Assembly: GCF_047511655.1 (NCBI RefSeq)
Contig: NC_133389.1
Span: 149,807,973-149,871,972 of the forward strand
Direction: 5' to 3'
Source: Castor canadensis
Taxonomy: Eukaryota > Chordata > Mammalia > Rodentia > Castoridae
Length of the DNA stretch: 64,000 bases
How positions within the stretch are numbered: the stretch's first letter is position 1; each line of letters begins with the position of its first letter. Shown one piece after another: positions 44,716-55,930 of the stretch. The position numbers were made by a program, and so were the translations under genes. The notes below the pieces were generated by a model. The model saw only the letters and a program-made list of their open reading frames with translations. It was not told where the DNA came from and ran no database searches.

Positions 44716-44889
44716 TTTTCCTGGCTGGTTGGCTTGTGGGCTGTATGCAGTTTGTGTAATGTAAGACACAGAGGAGGATTCAAGTGGCCTAGGTATTGAA
44801 TTAAATATCTAGGTATCTATGTTTCTCCTAAACATACATGGAGAAGTTTCAATACAAACAAGCCAACCAGCCAAGAAAAGGTAAATTTT

Positions 44890-45480
44890 GGGCTTGCCAG
44901 CTTCTATAATTATGTGAGCCAACTCCTTAAAATAAGTCTATGTCTCTATCTGTCAATATGTACCCCCCCCCACACACACACATCCCAGGCATTCAGTTTC
45001 ATGAACACAGTGAATAATAAACTTCTCAGTCCCTTTTTAGTATTGTCTGTGGCATCACTAGTCTCAAGACTTAAAGCAAATGTTGGGTGGGGTCCATCCT
45101 GTATCCACTGAGTGTCTACACACATTTAGTCTTAGAATACTTTGCTTTTACTTCCCAAAATCTACAGGGTGTAGGCCAGCAGGGTGGAGATTAGCAAGAG
45201 TTGATGTGGCAGTTCAAACCTAAAGTAATCTGATAGCTGAATTCTTTCCTTCAAGAAAAGCAAGGGAGATCAGTCTTTTTTTGTAGGGGCCTAATCTGAT
45301 TGGATGAGACCCATCGTATTATGGAGGAGAATCTGCTCTACTCAAAGTCGTCTTATTTAAATGTTAATTTCATCTAAAGTATAACTCCACAAGTACATCT
45401 AGAATAATGCTTGACCCAATGTCTATATATTGTGGTCTAGCCAAGTTGACACATAAAATTAACTCAGATTATGAGGTCTG
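44890..45480 (+). repeat. Ancient repeat traces
   Basis: 44890-45000 shows the 3' part of the same family as 12780-13262 ('ccagcttctataattatgtgagccaactcctt'), followed by a C-rich/CA microsatellite at 44960-44982. 45160-45470 is also diverged repeat-like sequence that I cannot name. Confidence 0.4.
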
Positions 45481-45674
45481 GGGGACCCAAGATAATGCCA
45501 AAGCAGACCTTAAAATGGTTTGAGAAAACTTGGAAAAGACACTGGCTTAGGTTTTAGAGTGGTGAGGGGTGAGGCAAGAGTCAGGGTTCCAACACACCTA
45601 CAAGGGCCTGTATGGTTTGAGCCTCCCTCTAACACTAAAGAAGGGAGCATTCAAGCTTTCTTATCCTGGGTGTC

Positions 45675-45735
45675 TAGAGTGGAGCAGACTGGGGGCATGG
45701 CTTAAGTGGTAGAGCACTTGTCTACATGTGGGGCA
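45675..45735 (+). repeat. Partial ID-type SINE
   Basis: 'gactgggggcatggcttaagtggtagagcacttgtctacatg' is the 5' part of an ID unit. The B box and tail are missing or diverged. Confidence 0.7.
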
Positions 45736-48250
45736 TAAGGAGAAGAAGGAGTATAGCTTAGAAGACATCAGCTTAGAAGACATACCAGAACATGGAATCA
45801 GACTCTGTAACAAAAGTAAATGCAAATTCCAGTGTAATGAATATGAAAGTACTATGAAAGAAGTAGAGACTTAAGAGGAAAAATAATAAGCAAAGTAGAT
45901 TTACCTGCAGACACCTGTCACTTAATTGTGTCCAACTGAAGTCATCATCATATACAACAGAGAATAATCCAGTATGTCAGAGACACAGTTGGAATGTGGG
46001 CAGCTGATACATTTCCACTTCTAGGAGGTACCAGACTTTATCACCTAAACACACGGATTCTTGTCCTCTCCTTATTGACAGCACATTTGAAGTAGCAAAC
46101 ACCTGAAGACCAGTGAGCAATAAAAACTTGGGAACATGGTAGAAACAGAAAAATGGAGATGATCTCCACACATGGAAATTCTCTAAATAAACAACTATGT
46201 GGAAAACCTTTTGGAACGTAAGGTAAAATTCAAATATCCAGATTCACAGCCCTTATTTCCAAATGCCTCAGGGCACCTGAGAAAATGTAAAGCCCCTTTA
46301 AGCATTAGGAGACTTTGACTCCTTCCAGAAAACCCAGAGGGTGGTGACCTCAATAAGCCTATAAATTAAGTCATGAGTCCTGTTTTCCCAGCAAAGCAAG
46401 CTCAAACATACCATATAATTCTCCAGGCTTGACATACTTCCATTAAAGGGGATGCCCACTGAGTGTGGGATTACAAAAAGAAATTACAGATTTTCTAATA
46501 AATGCCTCACACTGCCAAGAAAATCTGGTTCTCAGGGTATTTTTTTCCTTTGTGGCTGAAAATAAACATGTTCATTGCTTTATAGTTTCCTGAAATGATG
46601 ACATTCTAGTATAATTGCAAATTCTTGTGACAGGCAAATGATATTCCCTGCCTACAATGTTCCGAGGCTCAGGAGGCTCCGAGTGTCCTCTATCAGTGGA
46701 CGCAATCATCATGAGAACTTTCTTGCTAAGAAGGAGGACTTGGCCATATGCTTTTCCATCAGATTATAACGGAAACATCTGCTAATCTTAAACGCTCCCT
46801 CTCCAAGTTCTGAGTACAAAGGTTGGCAGTAAACCACTTAACACAGTTCAGTTTTAGTTATTATTTAAGTAATCAGAAAGCCAATTGAAATGTCCATTAC
46901 TATCTTCAAATCAGTTACACAGAGGATGAATACTTTTTTATATAAAAGACTATTAATATTTCTCAAGTAAAAATTTAGGGATAGAACTAAACAGTTGATG
47001 CACGACATATTCTAGAAGAACCATTTGGTTTGTCAAAGAATCTCAACTTCCTAAATTTACTTGACAATTACGTAAGTATTCTTACCAGTTATCTAGGTAG
47101 GTCTAACATATTTCATTGGAAAATCATCATACATAACTAGTCTAAACACTCCATCTCCAAGAGCAAACGAGGAACCAGAAAGCAAAATGGAAGATTAAAA
47201 ATGGAGAGGAGAGGATTCTGAGAACACAGTGACCTGAACACAGCAATCCCTCTCTCCTCCACATATGTACTCATGATTCCAATCTATCTGTCTGTCTTGA
47301 ATCAAACAGCTGCTTGAGCCTTTGGGGTCTGCTACATCTTTGAAGGAAAGAACCACCACAAACCAATCCTCCCATAGCAATGTCAGGGAGTCCTAGAGCA
47401 AGGACACAAAGGCAATTGATCCTGGAAAACCATGGCCCAAAATGATTTGCACACTCCACGTAGAGTGAGGAACTGTGGTGACAAGGTTGACATCAGCCTC
47501 AAGCAAATGTGCTAGTTCTGTGGGTCTAGGAGATGGCTGGTATCAGTCCTACATGTGCAAGATTGTCTTGGCCCTCAAGAAGAGTTGAAAATCCAGCTTG
47601 CATCATCTGTACTCCAGAAAGAACAGAGTCAAGACAACTAAGAGGCTCCCTCCAGAGGAATCAACTGAGAACAATACCCACAACGTGCAGAGACATTTTA
47701 TTTTTACTACCTGCCACCACTTTTAATGTGCCAATAGCCAGATGTGAGTCCAATGAAAAAGCAAGAAAAGGAGCAACGCTTCAAACTCTCTGGAGAACAG
47801 ATTGAGATTGAGATTGGATGCAGGATGCTCTGAGGAATGCATGTGGGGTACAGAAAGCAGGGTTGAACAGAGAAATTGAACTATAATACAGTCACAAAAA
47901 ACCTAATCCAGCCTTCCAGTGAGCTCTGAAGCTGGGATGGTCTACCTTGCTGGGATGGGGCAAGGTGGCTGTGCCTTTGTACCCCTGAATACACCTTTAG
48001 TTGCCACCTGCCTTCTGAAAGAAATTCAGCCAACAACAAATGCTGGAGAGGAACTCTGTTGAGAGCTGTGCTCTGCCAATACTTCCAGCAGTTTGGGGAA
48101 TGACTATCTCCTTCCCAACATGGCATCTGGCAGCACAGCAAACCTCTGCCCACCTTTATGCTGTTCAGATCTGTTGCCTCGTATAACACATTCTGAGACA
48201 GGGTTCTGGTTTTTATCTTTTCTGGCAACAGCTGAAAGAAGAAAGTTAGA
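45736..48250. other. Unassigned sequence
   Basis: No gene recognised. 46480-46930 is non-repetitive and looks like conserved noncoding DNA. The open frames at 47533-47805 (+) and 47881-48228 (-, 115 codons) have no recognisable product; the latter could belong to ERV or LTR sequence. Confidence 0.35.
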
Positions 48251-48759
48251 GGGATGAATCACTACCTCTCAACCTTTCTTGGGATAGCCCATCTCCTTCC
48301 TCTACCACCTATTCTACAATAGCATTTACACAGCACTTCTGCTGATCTAGGTGACTTGATATGGGGACTCAACTACTCAGCCTTCAGGGTTATGAGCCTA
48401 AGCTTAGGGCATAGTTGCTGCACTTGTCTATTTGATATCACAGTTGGGCAAGGGAATACCAAGAGACACCACAGTGAATTGCCTGGGTACCAAATACATG
48501 CTTCTCTGTGACTACCATTAAATAACAGCACTCCTGACTTCCCCTGATGAACAAGATGAGTGACTCACTCCTGCCAGGAAAGTGACTGCTCTCTGTTCCT
48601 TTGGTCTCCTGGCATGAGTATAACAAGACTTGCTACATCCTCTTCTGGAAGTGTTCTTTCTCTTGGGAACCAAACCTCTATCTCACAGATCCTAGAGTTA
48701 TGGGACAGAAAGTACAAATTTTCCAAGATAGCCACTTGATGTCTTGGTAGTGCACTCAC

Positions 48760-50222
48760 TTACTTCCAATCTTTGTTTCCTGGACCCATGGTTGGTCTCC
48801 CTGAGGAGTGATGGCATGTCATTAGTCTCTTGTTCTCAATTATCCAGTATTTCTCCTTCTGGGCATTTGACCAGTCAATATATTTATCATTCCCTCTATG
48901 CAGATACTTTTTATTTTTACCTAAAAGCTGTATGTGATAGTTAAGTGTGAAATATGTTGCCACCAGAATCCACATAGCCTTCTTATAGGAACTATGGCTC
49001 CTTCCTACTGATGGGACTTCCCTTTCCCTCATTATCTCATTAATGTGCACAACAGTATTCATGGTTTTGCAGGGTCCTTCCTCTTCTTCAGTCAACGACT
49101 TCTGTCTAAAAACTGTCTCAGTTCTATATTTTGGACAAGGGATTGTGACTTTTTGTTGGGTTGTCATTCTTAACCTCTGGGTCATCCATGCTTGGTTTCT
49201 TTTGATTGTATAGAAGAACAATACAATTACTGACTGCCCATAGTCTAGTAACCATCTCCGAGGATCTCTGTAGGCTTCACAGTTTAGGGTGGCACTCTGA
49301 CTTGCTGCTCACTATAGTAATTGTGCCTACTTTGCATTCTGTCATACAGTGCTATGAGGAAGCCAAGTTCTGGAGTGGTATCATGTCCTATCAGACCTCA
49401 ACTCTACAGGACAGACACTACTAAACTTAATAAGAAGGCTGCTGCCCCTTTCATCAGCATTGTTCTTTGTGGGGGTTTTTTGCCAATACTGGGATTTGAA
49501 CTCAGGGCTTCACACTTGCTACGCAGGCACTCTTCCACTTGACCCACTCTACCAATCCTCATCAGCACTTATGGTAAAAAATGTGTTCTTTAGGTTCTTT
49601 CACATAACATAGTTGCCTGGTGGTGTTTTTTTTGTTTGTTTATTTTGTTTTGTTTGGCCTTATGTAGAATATCCATTCTAGTATGCCCACATCTCTGAAT
49701 ATTTCACTCACCTTTTAACTATTTGCCATCACATTTCTGGTATTTCAACTTTATAAAGCATTGGCTATCATTATCTCCAAACTTCCTGCAATAAACTTAG
49801 TCATGTATTAGCATCATCTCCTGGAACTCTGACATAGTTTTAAATCTTATATATCAGAGAAGCATTCCTATCAATACATTCTCCCTTATCCACTTTCAGC
49901 TCCAGTCCCATATATACTTCCCTGGCTTCCACTCAAACATGTTAGCTAGTCCTGAAGCACCTTCAGGATACTATTCTCCTCTCTTAGCAGGCCTAGACCT
50001 CCTCTAGCCATATTCTGTTCTACATCACCTGAGGTATTGCAGGAAGGTGGGGTGTGTTCTGAGTGGGGTGCATGTTGTGTTGCAAGTAAAGAGATTTTGC
50101 ATCATATCCAAATGAGAAGGAAAGGCTAGCTTTTGACAGAGGAGTGGGCCATTTCTGTATGCCCAGAGAATTCGGGTGGCTGGAGAGTCAAGATCTTTGA
50201 CAGCATCATACCACATGCTCAT
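48760..50222 (-). pseudogene. Possible ERV gag-like remnant
   Basis: Two minus-strand frames, 50025-50222 (65 codons) and 48760-49221 (153 codons), lie downstream of a minus-strand LTR, where gag would be. The first holds 'WYDAVKDLDSPATRILWAYRNG', the second 'YIDWSNAQKEKYWIIENK'. Neither contains a zinc knuckle or major homology region I can see. An ID SINE (49470-49556) interrupts the stretch. The call rests mostly on position and general texture. Confidence 0.35.
49470..49558 (-). repeat. ID-type SINE
   Basis: Minus strand: 'ggtagagtgggtcaagtggaagagtgcctgcgtagcaagtgtgaagccctgagttcaaatcccagtattggc', then an A tail (T run at 49475-49480). Possible duplication 'tcatcagca' at 49451 and 49559 leaves extra bases on the left, so it is uncertain. 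Confidence 0.88.
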
Positions 50223-50698
50223 ATCCCAAGCCTTACAGTCCCACTCATTCTTAATCAGAGCACTAAACTCCAGGTAGCCAGCCTCTGAGGGGTGAACATT
50301 TAACTTTCCTTGGTGCTTTAATGCCTTTAAAATTAACTCTGATATCTGATGTTTAGTTTTTTCTGCCTTCCATTTTAGGAAATGAGAATGTTTTTATATG
50401 CTACCAAGTAAGTCTTCTTGGTGATTCATTATCCCCAAATTATCTTGCTCCAATGTTTTAATGGCTCCTAGCAAAAACAATCTGATTCCAAAGTCTTCAA
50501 AATTACTACCCTCAAACACGTGAGACAGTCCTCCATTAGTGCATTCTGGTCCACACATACACTATCCCTCCTCACCACCAGAGAAAGATTAGGAATTTTA
50601 CCAACCCTGTGTGCCAGAGGTTATCAGTGCTCCATCTGACACGAGTAACCAGGATACTCACTGCCAACTGATAGCATGTGATTCAGCTCTAAAATCTT

Positions 50699-51112
50699 TG
50701 TTATAGATTGTGTTTCCTGGGAAATAAACTCAGACTCTGATATCTGCATGCTAGAAGTTTATTGGGGAATACTCAGAAACACCACCCATCAGGAAGCAGG
50801 ATTAGGCAGAAGAAGTTTAAATGACATACAGCTATAATAGAGGCCTCAGGCAATCTCACTGGAAGCTGTTGGAGCTGGAATGCTCTCTTAGATTTGTCCC
50901 CACTGAGACAGGACTTTGTACCACAGGCCATTGAATATGAGCTCTCTCTAGGGAGGAAGTATCACCTGGGCAAGGCAGCTCTCTTTTACTGTAGGAAACT
51001 CCTGGGCAGAAACTCATCTGCAAGTTGTCAGTAACCGACTCTCCCAGGAGCTAGGGAAGTAAGACTTCTGGAAAGAGGAATCTATGTGTATACCATAGTG
51101 ACCATTATGCCA
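50699..51112 (-). mobile_element. LTR, probably the 5' LTR of the ERV
   Basis: On the minus strand it would start TGGCATAATGG at 51112 and end CTATAACA at 50699: TG...CA, 414 bp. Near the 3' end are 'ccccaataaacttc' (AATAAA signal) and 'agagtctgagtttatttcccaggaaacacaa', matching the closing block of ERVL-class LTRs (LTR16-like). The gag-like frames follow it on the same strand. No second LTR was found to the left of the pol remnants. Confidence 0.6.
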
Positions 51113-52080
51113 TCTGAGAGATTTGTAGCCAGAGAACAGTTAATACACAAAGAACATACACAAAGGTAATGAGGATTGCTGGGAAGTTTGATATCCTCTT
51201 GAACAAAAATAATAAGAGTACCTAATAATATTCACCTGAAGCTAAAAATTAGTATTTCCCAACTATATACTGAAGTTTTAATGCCCACCACTGTTTCTTT
51301 TACCTCTTCACTAACTTAAGTGAACTGGTTTGCTTCATTCAGAGTTTGATTAGAGCATGTTGTTGATCTCATATATGGATGAAAACTGAAATATCAGATT
51401 TTGCCACATTCCTTTCTTTCTATAAAGGTCTCTAAACATAGTCCTTCAGTTGCAGTGCTATTTCAGTACTTAAAACTTGCATATTTTATCTCAAAGTATA
51501 TTTTAATAAAGATTAAGCTCTTATTGGCAATACTTCATACGATTGGTTTTACTTCTGCTAAGTCACCAATGAAACAATGGTGCTGGCTTAAATTTTTGAC
51601 TGTGAGGTTGTATAATAACCCTGGGCATGAACTTTGTCTCAATTCTTGCCTGGGACAATAACTCATACTGGGGATTCCAAATTTTAATAGATGTGTCACT
51701 TAGGTCAGTTTCTGATTGACATGTCATTTGATTAAGTTTTATATTTCTTTGATTTTAAAGTATTTACTATATTCTCACCTAGTCTTAAAGAACTTTGAAG
51801 TGGATAGACTCTTACTTCTTTTCATATTTATCTGGTTTGGTAGTGACATGATTATTTCATATATTAACATGATCTCTAACTAGATTTTGAGTGTCACAAG
51901 ACTGAGTCCACAGTTAACATTTCTAAGATGGTCCTTCTTGTGATACCTATTTAATAATATTTACCATATTTTATCAATTTTAGATACTTATTTTTCCATA
52001 CTTTAATGTCTCTGAAATCAGGATGTATCATCAAATTGTTGTCACCTAGGAGTCAGACTTGAAAAATTATTATTGCTTGC
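51113..52080. other. Unique AT-rich sequence
   Basis: No gene or repeat recognised. Confidence 0.4.
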
Positions 52081-52085
52081 ATATT

Positions 52086-52530
52086 TTGTGGGATTTCCAT
52101 GACTGCCGTAACAGCTGACACAAACTTAGTGCCTTAAAACAACACAAATTATTATATATCTTACAATTCTGGGGTTCAGAAATCTGAAATGTAATTCACT
52201 AGGCTTAAGTCAAGGTGTTGGAGGGTGTGTTCCTTTGTGGAAGTTTGTAGGGCAGAATCTGTTTCCTTGCTTGTTCTAGTTTCTATCTTCAAAGCCAACA
52301 ACAGCAGGTGGAATTCTTACACTGACCACTCTGACCTCCTGCTCTGTCTCTTTCTTCTGGATTTAAGGATAGCTGTGCTTATATTAGCCCATATGGATAG
52401 TCAAGGATAATCTCAATATTTTAAGGTCAGCTGATTGGGAACCTTAATTCCCTTTTGCCACATAAGCTAACACACTCACGGGTTCCGGGGATTGGGATGT
52501 GGACGTAGGGAGAGGACACAAACCTAGATC
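52086..52530 (-). mobile_element. MLT1-like LTR (MaLR)
   Basis: Antisense on the + strand: 'ggatttccatgactgccgtaacagctgacacaaacttagtgccttaaaacaacacaaattatta', 'acaattctggggttcagaaatctgaaatg', 'caaggtgttggagggtgtgttcc', 'taatctcaatattttaaggtc' and 'cgggttccggggattgggatgtggacgtaggg'. The order is the exact reverse of the MLT1 LTR at 4933-5385. Confidence 0.85.
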
Positions 52531-53289
52531 AACACTTACAGAGCTGGAGTCAGAGGTTTGGAAGGCAATACCAAAGACAATATTGAAGCATCCTTTAAAA
52601 ATATTCTACATCTCCAAGACTCTTGACGTCACAGAAAATAATATGAAATACCAACTATGATTTGCAATTTTTTGACTCTAACTCTACAATCTTATATTGA
52701 ATATAACAAAATGTTTACAGATTCTGTTTTAGTGGTAAAATTTTTGGTATTTTCATATTTAAATAAAATACAGAATGCACAAATATATATATAAACCCAT
52801 TTATATTTTTTCAAGAACATAATTTTCTACCCTGTGGAGATAGTGGCACTATTACTAAATGCAAAATTGGGATTGTAAGCATTGCATATTTATATCCCAT
52901 GCAAGAAACTGGATTTCCGCATTGGAGAATAATAGATAAGCATTAAAAAGTAATGTGATTTGTGAATGTGAGCTTACAGATAAGGTTTGAGTAAACATAG
53001 GACTAAGACACTAAGACAAAGAGAACAAAAATGGTACACATAGATTTATGTTTATTTTTCTTCCACCTAATAGGCTACAGTGAATGGTTCAGATAGGGTT
53101 GGAACTTTTTTTATATGATTTGAGGGCCCAATTCTTTTCATCCTGTTGCTTTGCTCTCCTGAAGGGTATCGTGCCCTAGGCATGAAGCAGGGGCTACAAT
53201 GTCTATATTTTAGCTGAGGGGAAGGAAAGAGAGGAATTCTAGGGAAAGGGACTTTTTAAAGTAGAAATACTAAGAGGGCACATAGCTAC

Positions 53290-53725
53290 TTAGAGGGCAT
53301 ACTCTACGATCACAATAGAATAAAATTCAAAGTAAATAATAAAAGAGTAAAAAAGTAAATAATAAAATCATCTTAACAACTTGGAAGTTTAAAAGTACCT
53401 CCTTAAATAACCCCCAAAGATAAAATAAGGAACTGTTTAAATAATAAACTTATGTGACATAGAAAGTTCTTTAGAGAGGAAAATTTATGTCCTTAAATTA
53501 TTTTCTATTGCAGAAAAAAAGCCCTCCTTCCTCAAAAGTAGAAAAATAAACATTAACTAAACCTAAATAAACTAGGAAGCAATAATTAATGATAGGAGGT
53601 AAAACTGATAAGCAAAACACCAAAAAATATAAAGAATAAGTATACTATAAAAGTTCATTCTTTGAAAAGATTTAAAACATGATGTTTTAGAGATTCAAAA
53701 CCTGATTAAAGTTAAAAGATAAATT

Positions 53726-53756
<31 letters not shown>

Positions 53757-55930
53757 ATACATAATGATCACAGATGTAAGAAAGATTATAAGTCTTCTAT
53801 ATGTAACTTCATGGAAAACATATTTGAAAGTCTAGAGGAAATGGATGATTTCCTAGCTGAATATAAATCACCAAAATCAATCTAAAAGCAGTGAAAACTT
53901 GAACATGGTAATTACCACAGAAGAGACTATCATTTTTTAAAAGTCAACATGGCAATATGGTTTTATTCAATCTTTAAACAGCTATAGTTATGAACTTACT
54001 TAAATTATTTCAGACTATAGAAAAAGATGGAAAGCTCTTGAATTTATTTCATATGGCAAACATCACTTTTAACCAAAACCTATGAAAGACAGTATTAAAA
54101 AAGAAAAAAATTATAGACAAATCTCATAATTATGAATATAGGTGCAAATACAATACAAAAACTCATCAAAAACAGAATTGAAAATGCCAAAGGAGTGGTA
54201 TTATAAAACCAAAGATGATTTATTAAAGTTGGTTTAATGATCAGAAACCTATCAACATAATTTATTACTTCAACACATTAGAGAAAAAACATTGATAATA
54301 TTAATAAATGCCAAATTTTCACTTGATATAATTCAGTAGCCAACAATAATTACAGAAACCCTTAAAATAATAGCAATAGAAGGAAACAATTTACAATACA
54401 CACAGACTATTTATAAAATAATTGGGTGTATGTATTTTCTTAAACAGTAAAACATTGTAACCATCTTAATTAAAATTAGGAACTTAGAATATGCCCAGTG
54501 TCTTTATTATTAGTTACCACTGTCTCCATGTAGGGGGAAAAATAAACTAACTGGCATAAACACTGGAAAAATATATGAAACTATGTTTTTTTCTATTGGT
54601 AATATAAATGTGTGCCCTGAAAGCCCATCAAAAATTCAAGTTTCAAACAGAAACAACAAAAAACTCTTAGAGTTACAAAAATTAGAAAGGTAGCTGGATA
54701 TAAAATAAATATCTAAATATCAATATCTTTTCCCCACTTCTCCTAGAAATGCAAAATGGGAAAATATTATATTTATAGTAACATCAAGCAACAATATACT
54801 GAGAATAAATTTTGCAAGGAAGACGTAAGACCTGCATAAGGAGAACAATAATAAGGGCTGATAAGGGAGAAAGCATATCAATATTCTCGGTTGAGAATAC
54901 TTAATTTCAATTATCAATTATATGAATGTAATATATTCTGATTAGATTTTCATTAAGATTTTTGTTTTTTAGAAGATGAGAAGAAGATTAGATAATTTTA
55001 TATTAAAACACTTTTGAAGAAGTATGCGAAAAGTTAAAACTTCTGTATCACATAAACCACTTAGAAGACAATAGAGAAACAATGGATATAGAAAGAAATA
55101 ATTGTATCAGGGATGATAAACAAATGGATGAATCTGTAATAAACAAAGAGACCACAATCTGATTAAAAACATGAAAATCTAATAAATGGGCAAGGATATG
55201 CATGAATAGGCAATTTTTAAGTAAGTACAATTTTTCAACAAACACATTCTTTAAACAAATCCAAATTGTCAACCACCAAATTCAGTTATAGTCTGGAAAA
55301 ATGCAAATTAAAGTAACAGTAAAATTTTACTTTGTACCTTATAAAGTGGTGAAAATTAAAGAGAATTATACATAATTCCTATTGCTGCAGAGACATGGGG
55401 AAGAGATACTTTCATATATTGCTAAGTATAAAAGCTATGTATTTTGAAAATAATATGGCAACTTCTATAAAAATTTAAAGCACATAAAATAGTCTTTAAG
55501 CCTGCAATCTCAACTTCTCAGAATCCATTTTGTAGAAACAATAACAACACCAGTAAGTGAAGATATGTGTGATAATGTTTATTGAGCAATTATTTATAGA
55601 AGAAAATGGGAACAAAGTGGCTAAGTAAATTATTGTCCATTCATAACATGGAATATGAAGTAGCCATTAAAATGAATAAATAGAAACTATGCATATCAAA
55701 TAATTTGTAAGGATTTCCATGAAACTTATAAAAATCATGTTTGATATTCATATACATGGATATATGTGTGTGTGTATGTGTAATTGTATTACAATAGAGG
55801 GAAAAAAGATACATATCATTTGTTAATATAGGTTACTGGTATAAGGAAGGAAGAAGGAGAAAAATGGAGTGTAGAACCTAGCAAAAAAAGAAAGAGAGAA
55901 ATAAGATTTTACTATTATAATGTGAAATAT
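53290..55930 (+). mobile_element. Very old L1, ORF2 and 3' part
   Basis: Strongly diverged and A-rich on the + strand. RT-region wording is recognisable at 54115-54330 ('agacaaatctcataattatgaatataggtgcaaatac', 'gatttattaaagttggtttaatgatcag', 'taataaatgccaaattttcac'). ORF2 C-terminal and 3' wording continues at 55270-55700 ('gcaaattaaagtaacag', 'ccattcataacatggaatatgaagtagcc'). No frame survives. A (GA)n run is embedded at 53726-53754. Confidence 0.75.
53726..53754. repeat. (GA)n microsatellite
   Basis: A pure GA run of about 14 units inside the old L1. Confidence 0.95.

Noticed and set aside
47533..47805. 90-codon plus-strand frame as a gene
   Set aside because: No recognisable motif, no regulatory or splice context, and codons look random.
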